Made by a program: the position numbers and the translations under genes. From Bradyrhizobium hereditatis (lineage in GTDB: Bacteria; Pseudomonadota; Alphaproteobacteria; Rhizobiales; Xanthobacteraceae), in assembly GCF_020329435.1 (NCBI RefSeq), contig NZ_JAGKJK010000006.1, forward strand, positions 310,001 to 374,000: a DNA stretch of 64,000 nucleotides. Direction: 5' to 3'. A model generated the notes under the pieces. It was not told where the DNA came from. It did not search any database and saw only the letters and a list, made by a program, of their open reading frames with translations. Of this stretch, positions 8,404 through 16,830 are shown piece after piece; position 1 is the first letter of the stretch; every line of letters starts with the position of its first letter.

Positions 8404-9381
8404 TCAATCCAGCAGTCTGGATGCGGCCGCTTCATCAGTGACCAGGACCTGGCAGAAGCCAGCCAACAGGCCGGCGCGAATAATAGGAACCTTGTGCTCG
8501 CCGCCGGCCGCGAGAATCCGATGCCTGATCTGGAGCATATGTTCGATCGGCGGATTGATCGTCCGCTGCACCAGGGGGTGGCTAAGCGGCTTGCCGGCTG
8601 CATCAAGGTAGTGGCCGCAAATATCCCCGACGGCACCGGCTTTAAGCAGGGAAGCCCAGGTTTCGCGAGAGATAACCTCGTATTCGAGCGCCTTTGATTG
8701 CTCAGAGAGGTCGATCGCGCTTAATAGCGCCACGTCGAGGGAGGGCACCATGGCGAGCACTGAACGAACGGGCTCACTCGCGACAAGGATGTCCCTGAGC
8801 TCCGCAGTCTCGGCGAACATTGGCGCGGTCAGATAATAGCATCGCGCGCCGAGTGCCCGGGCAATCATGGTCGCATTGTCGTACGGATTGATCGGCGCGC
8901 TTTCGGCGAGCCCTCCGGACATCAGCACCACGCGGGTGCCGTCTCCGGATCGCTGCGGCAGGTTTTGAGCTGCTGCATTGATGGTGCCTCCCCAGGTGAT
9001 CCCCAGCGAACCGGACGGTGGAAGGCACTCCGCGACGTATCGCGCGGCGGCGGCCCCGACGAAGGAACGCACGTCCGTGCCGCCCATCGGGACCGGAACC
9101 ACGATCGCGTGGCGCAGATCGAATTTGCGGATCAGTTCTTCCTCAAGTTCGGTGCGTTGGCCCGATGGGTCGGCAATCGTGATTTGAACGAAGCCGCTTT
9201 CCCGTGCCTCACCAAGAATCCGGTTGACGCGCTTGCGGGTCATCTTCAGCCGCTGCGCGATTGCGTCCTGGGTTTGGCCTTCGCGGAAATAGTACCAGCA
9301 GATTTTTGCAACCAACGCGGCGTCGGCACGACCATCGCCCGCTTCGCCTTCGTTTACTGCGACTTGCAAGCCTCGAATCAA
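8404..9381 (-). CDS. SorC-family sugar-binding-type transcriptional regulator
   Basis: The 325-residue protein has an N-terminal helix-turn-helix (about residues 25-65, YYFREGQTQDAIAQRLKMTRKRV) and a large C-terminal SorC effector domain with GTDVRSFVGAAAARYV and LGITWGGTI. This family senses phosphorylated sugars or related phospho-metabolites, so a phosphonate or phosphate-ester effector would fit. The start is TTG 9381 with GGAG seven bases upstream. It is transcribed away from the Liv/amidase/PhnA operon across a 175-base region with several TTGTG/CACAA half-sites. Its 3' end abuts phnY. It probably controls the divergent operon and perhaps itself. Confidence 0.85.
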   Translation of the reverse strand: MIRGLQVAVNEGEAGDGRADAALVAKICWYYFREGQTQDAIAQRLKMTRKRVNRILGEARESGFVQITIADPSGQRTELEEELIRKFDLRHAIVVPVPMGGTDVRSFVGAAAARYVAECLPPSGSLGITWGGTINAAAQNLPQRSGDGTRVVLMSGGLAESAPINPYDNATMIARALGARCYYLTAPMFAETAELRDILVASEPVRSVLAMVPSLDVALLSAIDLSEQSKALEYEVISRETWASLLKAGAVGDICGHYLDAAGKPLSHPLVQRTINPPIEHMLQIRHRILAAGGEHKVPIIRAGLLAGFCQVLVTDEAAASRLLD

Positions 9382-9457
9382 CGCGCACTCCGATCAGCTT
9401 CAGGAACCCGCTGTTTGCCTGCTTCCGGGATTGGAAGGCAACTCCTTCATACTTCTC

Positions 9458-9528
9458 CACAACTCATGTGGTTGTGCACAATTGTTCCTCCGCCGTCACA
9501 AATGTGTTACGGGCCCCTTCTATTTGTG
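9458..9528. promoter_or_regulatory. Cluster of TTGTG/CACAA half-sites, candidate SorC operator
   Basis: Five half-sites occur in 71 bases of the divergent promoter: CACAA 9458-9462, TTGTG 9472-9476, CACAA 9477-9481 (together the perfect palindrome TTGTGCACAA), CACAA 9497-9501 and TTGTG 9524-9528. They lie between the SorC gene and livJ and overlap the Pho-box-like site. The assignment to SorC rests on position only. Confidence 0.4.
9493..9510 (+). promoter_or_regulatory. Pho-box-like site upstream of the phosphonate-uptake operon
   Basis: The sequence CCGTCACAAATGTGTTAC has two 7-base halves separated by AAAT, giving the 11-base repeat period of PhoB boxes (consensus CTGTCAT-N4-CTGTCAT). It ends 46 bases before the livJ start, and a weak -10-like TATTTG lies at 9521-9526, about the spacing expected when PhoB replaces the -35 element. 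It suggests induction under phosphate starvation. Confidence 0.6.
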
Positions 9529-9556
9529 CGCCGAGCTTGGAAACAGGAGAAAATCC

Positions 9557-10759
9557 ATGCGTCGGCTGATCATCGGGTCATTTCTGTTATGCGGCTGGGC
9601 AACGTCCGCCCTCGCGCAATTTTCCGACAACAAGATCGTCATCGGGGTGATGGGTGATCAAAGCGGAGTCGTCGCTGATGTCGGCGGCCCCGGATCGATC
9701 CTGGCGGCTCGCATGGCGGTCGAGGATTCCGGCGGAAACGCTGGCGGTGTTCCGATCGAGATCATCACTGCCGACCATCAGAATAAACCCGACGTCGCGT
9801 CGGCGATTGCGCGCGAATGGTTCGACCGGCGCGGCGTCGATGTCATGGTCGATCTGCCGCATTCCGGCGTTGTCTTTGGCCTGATGGCGATCGCTACCGA
9901 GAAAAAGCGTTCGCTGATGATATCTGGCGCCGCCAGCGTCGAGATCACGGGCGGGCGTTGCTCGCCCTTTGCCACGCACTGGACTGATGACACCTACTCG
10001 CTCGCGCGCGGCACCGCCGCCGCCCTGACGCAGCAGGACCTGAAGTCCTGGTATTTCCTCACCGCGGACTACGCATTCGGCCATGATCTCGAAAAGGACG
10101 CCTCGCGCGTCGTCGAGGAACGTGGTGGCAAGGTGATCGGAAGCGCTCGCCATCCCCTAAGCACGGCCGATTTCTCCGCGCTGCTCCTGCGCGCGAAATC
10201 CTCGCAAGCGCAGGTCGTTGCTCTGGCGAGCGCCGGTGCCGACACTGTCAATGCCATCAAACAGGCCGGCCAGTTTGGCATCATGCGCGGGGGCCAGCGC
10301 GTCTCGGCTCTGCATGCATTTGTTACCGACATCAACAGCGTCGGCCTCGAAGCGGCCCAGGGCCTGATCATCACCACCGGCTTTTACTGGAATGATACCG
10401 ACGGGACGCGCGCCTTCTCGGAGCGATTCTTCAAGGCCCATGGACGCATGCCGACCCGTGAGCAGGCCGGCGTCTATACGAGCGTGCTGCACTATCTCAA
10501 GGCCGCCGGCAACGCGAAGAGTGACGATGCCGCTCTCGTGAACGCGGAGATGCGAAAGCTTCCCGTCGATAAATTCGGTCGCCAGGTCCACATCCAGGAA
10601 AACGGTCGCGTCATCTACGATCTCGGCGTCTATCGCGTGAAAACACCGGCCGAGAGCAAGGCTCCGTGGGACTACTATGAGCGTATTGCCACGGTTCCGG
10701 CCGACACCGCGTTTCGCTCGATCGATACCGCGGGCTGCGCCGCTCCGAGCATTCGATGA
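9557..10759 (+). CDS. ABC transporter substrate-binding protein (LivJ/amide type)
   Basis: This 400-residue periplasmic binding protein captures the substrate for the following Liv-type permease. A Sec signal peptide ends near ALAQ (residues 1-21), and the mature domain opens with KIVIGVMGDQSGVVADVGGPG, typical of the branched-chain/amide peripla_BP_6 family. ATG 9557 has AGGAG at 9545-9549. Its stop overlaps the start of the ATPase gene (ATGA at 10756). The downstream amidase and PhnA suggest an organophosphonate or amide substrate rather than an amino acid, but ligand specificity cannot be read from sequence. The operon is preceded by a Pho-box-like site. Confidence 0.85.
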   Translation: MRRLIIGSFLLCGWATSALAQFSDNKIVIGVMGDQSGVVADVGGPGSILAARMAVEDSGGNAGGVPIEIITADHQNKPDVASAIAREWFDRRGVDVMVDLPHSGVVFGLMAIATEKKRSLMISGAASVEITGGRCSPFATHWTDDTYSLARGTAAALTQQDLKSWYFLTADYAFGHDLEKDASRVVEERGGKVIGSARHPLSTADFSALLLRAKSSQAQVVALASAGADTVNAIKQAGQFGIMRGGQRVSALHAFVTDINSVGLEAAQGLIITTGFYWNDTDGTRAFSERFFKAHGRMPTREQAGVYTSVLHYLKAAGNAKSDDAALVNAEMRKLPVDKFGRQVHIQENGRVIYDLGVYRVKTPAESKAPWDYYERIATVPADTAFRSIDTAGCAAPSIR

Positions 10760-11577
10760 CGATCGTCCTTCTTGATCATCCACAGCGGGCAGCCGCGCCG
10801 ATTGCCTCGGCTGTTCGAAAACACGCCGCAGCATCGCTGCTGACCGCCCGTGACCTGACGGTTCGCTTCGGCGATTTCGAGGCACTTCGTGGTGTCTCGA
10901 TCGACCTCGACACACGGTCGATCCATGCAGTGATCGGGCCCAACGGAGCAGGCAAGACCACGCTATTCAACGTGATCAGCGGCTTTGTGAAGCCGACCGC
11001 CGGCCAGATTCATTTCGACGGTTCGGATGTGACAGCGGCATCGCCGAACCGTCTCGCTCGGCTCGGGCTCGCCCGATCGTTTCAAATATGCTCGATTTTC
11101 CCGAATCTCACTGTCGCCGACAATGTCCGCACGGCACTCGCGCTGAACGTGCGGGGTCTGCAGCTCCTGCGCGGGCGTTCGAGACGGGACGAAAATGAAG
11201 CAAAGGTCCGGCATCTTCTCGATCGAGGCGGGCTGACGGACGAAAGCGAACGCCGCGCCGCGGATCTGTCCTACGGCCGGCGGCGACTGCTTGAGATCGT
11301 CACGACGATCGCGATCGCACCGAAATTTCTGCTGCTCGATGAGCCGACGGCGGGTCTGGCGCGGGAGGATATCGCGCCTGTCGCAGCCCTGATCAAGACG
11401 GTCGCCGCCAACTGTGGCGTCCTTCTGGTCGAGCACAATCTACAGGTCGTCAAAACTCTGGCAGCGAAGGTCACGGTGCTTGCGGAAGGCTCGGTCCTCT
11501 GCGAAGGCAGCTACGACGAGATCGCGCGCGACCCTCGCGTGATCAACGCCTATATCGGGGCCGAGCGTCGTGCCTGA
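10756..11577 (+). CDS. ABC transporter ATP-binding protein (LivG type)
   Basis: One of two ATPases of the Liv-type importer. The 273-residue protein has Walker A GPNGAGKTT, an ABC signature LSYGRRRLLEI and Walker B FLLLDEPTAGL followed by the H-loop VEHNL. The N-terminal extension of about 25 residues before the first strand is longer than usual. The start overlaps the livJ stop by 4 bases and its end overlaps livF by 8, so expression is coupled. It should dimerise with the next gene product on the cytoplasmic face of the fused permease. Confidence 0.88.
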   Translation: MTIVLLDHPQRAAAPIASAVRKHAAASLLTARDLTVRFGDFEALRGVSIDLDTRSIHAVIGPNGAGKTTLFNVISGFVKPTAGQIHFDGSDVTAASPNRLARLGLARSFQICSIFPNLTVADNVRTALALNVRGLQLLRGRSRRDENEAKVRHLLDRGGLTDESERRAADLSYGRRRLLEIVTTIAIAPKFLLLDEPTAGLAREDIAPVAALIKTVAANCGVLLVEHNLQVVKTLAAKVTVLAEGSVLCEGSYDEIARDPRVINAYIGAERRA

Positions 11578-12277
11578 CGCGGACTCGCTGCGCCTCTCGC
11601 ATGTGCAAGCATGGTATGGCGATTCCCAGGCGCTGTTCGGCGTCGGATTCGCGGTTCGGCCAGGTGAGGTGACCTGTCTGGTCGGCCGCAATGGCGCAGG
11701 TAAGACAACTGTGCTTCGCGCTATCATGGGTCTACTGCCGCGCCAAACCGGCAGCATTACTTTGTCCGGGCGCGAAGCCAGCGGACTGCGCCCCTATGAG
11801 CGAACCCGGTTCGGCATTGGCTATTGTCCCGAGGAGCGGGCGATCTTCTCCAGCCTTACCGTCGAGGAGAATCTTGCGCTTCCTCCAGCGGTCTACACCA
11901 CCGGCATGGCTAAGGCTGAAATCTTCGCGCTGTTCCCGAATCTTCGCACGAGGGGACGCCACTATGGCGACCAGCTTAGCGGCGGCGAGCAGCAAATGCT
12001 CGCCATCGCCCGGGTTTTACGAACGGGCGCGCGCACGCTTCTTCTGGATGAACCCACCGAGGGACTGGCGCCGGTCATCGTGAGGCAGATCGAGGATGTG
12101 CTGATCGAGCTCAAGCGCCGCGGCTACACGATCCTGCTTGTGGAACAGAACCTCGACTTCGTCCTGCATCTCGCCGATCGGGTGGTAGTGATCGAAAACG
12201 GTGCGGTTGTGGACGACCTCGAAACCCGTGGCGGCGAGCCCGTCAAGGCTCGGCTCCTCGAACGTCTTGCGCTGTGA
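11570..12277 (+). CDS. ABC transporter ATP-binding protein (LivF type)
   Basis: The second ATPase of the importer has 235 residues, with Walker A GRNGAGKTTVLRAIMG, signature LSGGEQQMLAIAR, Walker B LLLDEPTEGLAP and VEQNLDF, all in LivF form. It starts at GTG 11570 inside the end of the previous gene and overlaps the permease start by 4 bases (GTGA, 12274-12277). It pairs with the LivG-type ATPase to power uptake. Confidence 0.88.
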   Translation: MPDADSLRLSHVQAWYGDSQALFGVGFAVRPGEVTCLVGRNGAGKTTVLRAIMGLLPRQTGSITLSGREASGLRPYERTRFGIGYCPEERAIFSSLTVEENLALPPAVYTTGMAKAEIFALFPNLRTRGRHYGDQLSGGEQQMLAIARVLRTGARTLLLDEPTEGLAPVIVRQIEDVLIELKRRGYTILLVEQNLDFVLHLADRVVVIENGAVVDDLETRGGEPVKARLLERLAL

Positions 12278-14202
12278 TTTCTGCAATGATGGACCTCATC
12301 CTCGGCTACCTCACGATCGGCCTCGTCAACGGCTCATTCTATGCGCTGCTCAGTCTCGGGCTGGCGCTTATCTTCGGCCTTCTCAACATTCTCAACATGA
12401 CGCATGGCGTGCTCTATATGATGGGCGCCTTTGCTGCGTGGGCCGGTTCTCGATATCTCGGATTGGATTATTTCGCCGGGCTGGCTTTCGCGACGATCTG
12501 CGTAGCCGCTTTCGGCATCATCTTCGAACGTTCGTTGCTGCGTCGGACCTATGGCCTCGATCCGCTCTACGGGTTCATGCTGACGTTCGGCGCGGCAATG
12601 GTCGTTCAAGGTGGCTTCCAGGCCTATTTCGGTTCGACCGGACTTCCCTACGCCGCGCCGGATTGGTTATCCGGCGGCCTGGATCTCGGCTTTCTGTATT
12701 TTCCCGCATACCGGCTTTGGGCCGTCCTCGTGGCGCTTGTCGTATGTGTCATCGTCTGGATCGCGATTGCGCGCACGCGTCTTGGCTCTATCCTGCGCGC
12801 GTCGTCCGAAAATGCAGCTACCGCCGAAGCGCTCGGCGTCGGCGTGCCTCGTGTCTTTGCCGCCACGTTCGCCCTGGGCGCTGCGCTGGCGGGACTGGCA
12901 GGCGCGCTGGCCGCGCCGATCTATCAGGTCAGTCCGCTGATGGGCTCGGATATCCTGCTTGTCGTCTTTGCGATCATCGTTATCGGCGGCATGGGATCGA
13001 TCGGGGGAACCATCGTCTCCAGCTATGTCCTCGCGCTGATCGAGAGCCTTACGCAGGCGCTGGTCCCACAGGCGGCAAGCTTCATCGTGTTCGCCTTCAT
13101 GTGCGTCGTGCTGCTGCTCCGGCCGCAGGGGCTGTTCGGCATTTCGGTGGTCCGATCGCACGAATTCCTGGCGGCCCGGCTTCCGTGGATCGAGCCTGCC
13201 GGCACGCAAACCACCGCCAAACGCGTGACCGGCATCGTGCCGGTGCTCATCGCCATCGCCGCGCTATTGGCGCTGCCGATGCTGCTCTATCCCGTCTATC
13301 TGATGAAGATCTTCTGCTTCACCATCTTCGCTGCCTCATTCAATTTCCTGCTGGGATTTGCCGGCATCATGTCCTTCGGCCAGGCCGCCTTGTTCGGTAC
13401 TGCTGCCTATCTCACGGCGCATGCGGCGAGGGAGTGGGCGCTGCCGGCGGAAGCCGCGATCGGTGTCGGGATCGCGGCTGCGCTCGTGCTCGGCTTAGTC
13501 ATGGGCATCTTTGCGATCAGGCGCCGTGGCATCTATCAGGCCATGATCACGCTGGCGATCGCGCAGATGGTCTATTTTGTATTCGTGCAGGCCAGTTTCA
13601 CCCATGGCGAGGATGGCATCCAGTCAGTCCCCCGCGGCACGTTGCTGGGATTGATCGATCTCCGTGACGATACCAATGTCTACTGGCTCTGCGCTGCCGC
13701 CATGCTTGGCGTGCTCTTCGGCCTGCGCCGTCTGATCGACTCCCCGTTCGGGATGATGTTGATCGCCATCCGCGACAATGAACGGCGAGCCCTGTCGCTG
13801 GGGCACAATGTCGACGCGTACAAGCTCGCTGCATTCGGCGTCGCTGCCTTCTGCGCCGGCGTTGCCGGCTCGATGAGCGCCATCGTCTTCCAGCTGGCCA
13901 CCTTGTCCGGCGCACATTGGCATCTCTCGGGCGAAGCCGTGCTAATGGCGTTGATCGGCGGGATCGGCACCTTCGGCGGGCCTCTCGTCGGTGCCGCCGT
14001 GCTGGTGACGATGCAGCATTTCCTCTCGCCGTTCGGCGCCTGGATCGTGGCAATTCAGGGCGCCGTCTTTGTCCTTTGTGTCCTGCTGTTTCGCGACGGC
14101 TTATTGCCCCATGCCCAGGCACTCGCCGCAAATCTTCGCCGGCAACATGCAACTCCAAAAACCGCCGGGGCTCCGCAGGCTATGGAGGCAATTGGCCAAT
14201 GA
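12274..14202 (+). CDS. Fused LivH-LivM branched-chain-type ABC permease
   Basis: LivH and LivM are normally separate permease subunits; here one 642-residue polypeptide holds both. Residues about 1-295 are LivH-like (LILGYLTIGLVNGSFYALLSLGLALIFG; late loop FAIIVIGGMGSIGGTI). Residues about 320-630 are LivM-like (FTIFAASFNFLLGFAGIMSFGQAALFGTAAY; IRDNERRALSLGHNV; MALIGGIGTFGGPLVGA). The frame is open throughout, so this is a true fusion. GTG 12274 overlaps the LivF stop; ATG 12286 is an alternative. The stop overlaps the amidase start (ATGA, 14199-14202). Confidence 0.88.
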   Translation: MISAMMDLILGYLTIGLVNGSFYALLSLGLALIFGLLNILNMTHGVLYMMGAFAAWAGSRYLGLDYFAGLAFATICVAAFGIIFERSLLRRTYGLDPLYGFMLTFGAAMVVQGGFQAYFGSTGLPYAAPDWLSGGLDLGFLYFPAYRLWAVLVALVVCVIVWIAIARTRLGSILRASSENAATAEALGVGVPRVFAATFALGAALAGLAGALAAPIYQVSPLMGSDILLVVFAIIVIGGMGSIGGTIVSSYVLALIESLTQALVPQAASFIVFAFMCVVLLLRPQGLFGISVVRSHEFLAARLPWIEPAGTQTTAKRVTGIVPVLIAIAALLALPMLLYPVYLMKIFCFTIFAASFNFLLGFAGIMSFGQAALFGTAAYLTAHAAREWALPAEAAIGVGIAAALVLGLVMGIFAIRRRGIYQAMITLAIAQMVYFVFVQASFTHGEDGIQSVPRGTLLGLIDLRDDTNVYWLCAAAMLGVLFGLRRLIDSPFGMMLIAIRDNERRALSLGHNVDAYKLAAFGVAAFCAGVAGSMSAIVFQLATLSGAHWHLSGEAVLMALIGGIGTFGGPLVGAAVLVTMQHFLSPFGAWIVAIQGAVFVLCVLLFRDGLLPHAQALAANLRRQHATPKTAGAPQAMEAIGQ

Positions 14203-15551
14203 ACGACGTATCAGGCACCCAGCAGCTGGCGCTCCTTTCGAATAGCAAGCGATTGAACGAATTGTCCGCTCGCATGATCGTCAGCGCGATCCGCAATCGC
14301 CAGTTAACGGCGACGTCGGTGATGGAAGCCTGCTTGGAGCGCATTGCCGTGCGCGAACCGCAGGTGAAGGCCTGGAGTTTCCTGGACGCCGATCTGGCGC
14401 GGAAACGCGCGTGGGTGGCAGATGAATGGCAGGCTGCGGGACTCCCGCTCGGTCCACTGCATGGTCTGCCGGTCGGCGTGAAGGACGTGTTCGATACCAG
14501 CGACATGCCGTCCGAATATGGCAGTGCAAGCTTGCGCGGTCGTCGGCCGACGGAGGACGCGGATGCCGTCAGCGTGCTGCACCGGGCCGGGGCGCTCATC
14601 ATGGGCAAAACCACGACGTCCGAATTCGGAATGTATCACCCCAGTCAGACCCATAATCCCCTGGATCCGTCGCGCTCACCCGGCGTGTCGTCGGCGGGCT
14701 CTGCGGCCGCGGTCGTCGATCATATGGTTCCGCTGGCGCTCGGCACCCAGCACACGGCGTCCACGACGCTACCGGCTTCGTTCTGCGGCGCGTTCGCCCT
14801 CAAGCCGTCACTTGGTTTTACGAGCATGCGCGGATCGAACGTGCTGGTCCCCCGGATGGCGCATGTGGGTCTGTTGGCCCGGTCTGTCGACGATCTCGCG
14901 CTGTTCGCCGGCGCATTCGATCACAGGCTCGCGGAGGTCGATGCACTGCGGCATCCGCCCAGGCTCGGCTTGGTTCGCGGGCCGGGCTGGGATTTGGCAA
15001 CTCCCGATGCGCGCCAGGCGCTCGACCGCTTAGTCGCCGGACTGCCTGCAACTGTGGCCGCGGTCGATCTTCCCAGAGAATTCGATATTGCGCTCGACGT
15101 CGTGCACGGTCTTCTGAACGCTCATCTGGCACATCGTTTCGGCGCCTTGCCAGAGGAAACGTTCCATAGCTTCTGCCCCCCACTGCAGGAGGGTATTGTT
15201 GCCGGGCGCGCATTGAGCGCCGCAAAGTATCTCGAACTTGAGGCGACGGCCGACCGGCTGACTGCTCTGGCCGCGTCATTGTTCTGTGATCATGACGCCT
15301 TGATCACGCTCTCCGCACCGGGAGAGGCCACGCGCCTCGAGCAGGGACCGGGCTCTGGCGCCATGTCGATGCCCTGGAGCCTGTGCGGACTACCGACCGT
15401 ATCGCTACCGCTGCTGCGCGGAATGAGTGACATGCCGATCGGCGTTCAGCTCGTTGGTTGCCAGGGCGGCGACCGCAACCTTCTGCGCGTCGCGGCGTGG
15501 CTCGCAGATGAAGCAACACTCAACGATAAGTCTTCCCATGAACAAGCTTGA
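14199..15551 (+). CDS. Amidase-signature family hydrolase
   Basis: Amidase-signature enzymes use a Ser-cisSer-Lys triad to hydrolyse amides. The 450-residue protein shows the lysine in LPVGVKDVFDT, the cis-serine region PGVSSAGSAAAV and the nucleophile region GTQHTASTTLPASFCG. The usual GTDTGGSIRIPA is here GTQHTASTTLPA: the serine is kept but the flanking DTGG is changed, suggesting unusual specificity. ATG 14199 overlaps the permease stop, and the gene end overlaps phnA by 14 bases. Between an importer and phosphonoacetate hydrolase, it may release phosphonoacetate from an amide or peptide conjugate; this is inference. Confidence 0.83.
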   Translation: MNDVSGTQQLALLSNSKRLNELSARMIVSAIRNRQLTATSVMEACLERIAVREPQVKAWSFLDADLARKRAWVADEWQAAGLPLGPLHGLPVGVKDVFDTSDMPSEYGSASLRGRRPTEDADAVSVLHRAGALIMGKTTTSEFGMYHPSQTHNPLDPSRSPGVSSAGSAAAVVDHMVPLALGTQHTASTTLPASFCGAFALKPSLGFTSMRGSNVLVPRMAHVGLLARSVDDLALFAGAFDHRLAEVDALRHPPRLGLVRGPGWDLATPDARQALDRLVAGLPATVAAVDLPREFDIALDVVHGLLNAHLAHRFGALPEETFHSFCPPLQEGIVAGRALSAAKYLELEATADRLTALAASLFCDHDALITLSAPGEATRLEQGPGSGAMSMPWSLCGLPTVSLPLLRGMSDMPIGVQLVGCQGGDRNLLRVAAWLADEATLNDKSSHEQA

Positions 15552-16828
15552 TCGAACCCTGACCAATGCCGCGTCCCATCGCGCGGAGAGACCTCTGGTG
15601 AGAGTGAACGGACGCGACTATGCGTGGCCCAAACATTCCGCCGTTGTCATTTGTTTCGATGGCTGCGATCCGGCCTACATAGAGTCTGCCAGCGCTGCCG
15701 GAGCCATCCCTGCCATCGACCGGATGCGGCGCGAGGGCTTTTCTGCCTCCGCGCTCGCGGCAATGCCGACATTCACCAATCCCAACAACGTGTCCATCGT
15801 CTGCGGGGTACCGCCCGCCGTTCACGGCGTCTCCGGCAATTTTTATCTCGACCGAGATACCGGCGCAGAAATCATGATGGTAGACGCCACTCCCGTGCGC
15901 GCGCCGACCATTCTGGCTGCATTCTCGCAAGTGGGAGCCAAGGTTGCCGCCGTTACTGCCAAGGACAAGCTGCGCAAGGCGCTGGGACATGGGCTCGACG
16001 GCATCGCCTTCTCTGCCGAGAAAGCCGACGAGGCGACCGATGCGGAGAATGGCATCTCCGCAATCGGCGCGCTGGTGGGGCGTGGAGCGCCGGACCAGTA
16101 TTCCGCCGATCTTTCCTTGTTCGTGCTCGATGCCGGAATTCGCCTGCTTGAAACCCGCCGGCCGAACCTGATGTATCTGTCGCTTTCCGACTATGTGCAG
16201 CACAAGCATGCACCGGATGCGCCGGAAGCGATCGCCTTCATGCGCGCGGTGGACGAGCGGCTCGCAAGGATGCTCGCGCTCGGGGCGTGCCTCGGGATTG
16301 TCGCCGACCATGGCATGAACGACATGGCCCACCCGAGCGGGGAGCCGAATGTCATCTATCTTGGCGACCTCTTGGATGCCGCCTTCGGCGCGGGCGCAGC
16401 CCGCGTCATCTGTCCGATCACCGATCCCTTCGTGCGGCATCATGGTGCACTGGGCGGCTTTGTTCGCGTCCATCTGCAACGGACGGAGCCTTCCAGCACC
16501 GAGGTGTTGAAATTCATTCGGCAGATTCCAGGCGTCTGCATGGCCGCCCCGCGTGAGGAAGCATGTTTGCGCTTCGAATTGCCGGAAGATCGCGAAGGCG
16601 ACCGCCGTCGTGGCCAGGTCGGGCGTCGCCCTCGGCGCCCATGCAAGCGACCACGACATTTCGCAGCTGTCGGGTGAGCGGCTGCGTTCTCACGGCGGGC
16701 TCGCCGAGCAGGTGGTGCCGTTCATTCTCTGTCACCCGCTGAAGACCGGACGGGTTGAGGGCGGGGCAGGGAGACCGCTCCGCAACTATGATGTGTTTTC
16801 GGTCCTGCTTAACGATGTGAAAGTCTGA
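15538..16828 (+). pseudogene. phnA: Phosphonoacetate hydrolase, frameshifted
   Basis: PhnA cleaves the C-P bond of phosphonoacetate to acetate and phosphate and belongs to the alkaline phosphatase superfamily. Metal and nucleophile residues are visible: D41 (VICFDG), T80 in PTFTNPNN, D218/H222 in SDYVQHKH, D257/H258 in ADHG. The frame breaks after about 16602, where the original frame reads basic nonsense to 16677. The +1 frame continues with family sequence to 16828, including LRSHGGLAEQ, which holds the last zinc-ligand histidine. An extra C at about 16603, or loss of two bases, explains it. As sequenced the enzyme would lack that ligand. It may be a sequencing error, because no other decay is seen. 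PhnY supplies its substrate. Confidence 0.85.
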
Positions 16829-16830
16829 CT

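Noticed and set aside
12201..13667. 488-codon plus-strand frame overlapping the fused permease
   Set aside because: The translation is rich in Arg, Ser and Cys without membrane segments, while the overlapping frame gives a clear LivH-LivM protein. It is a shadow frame.
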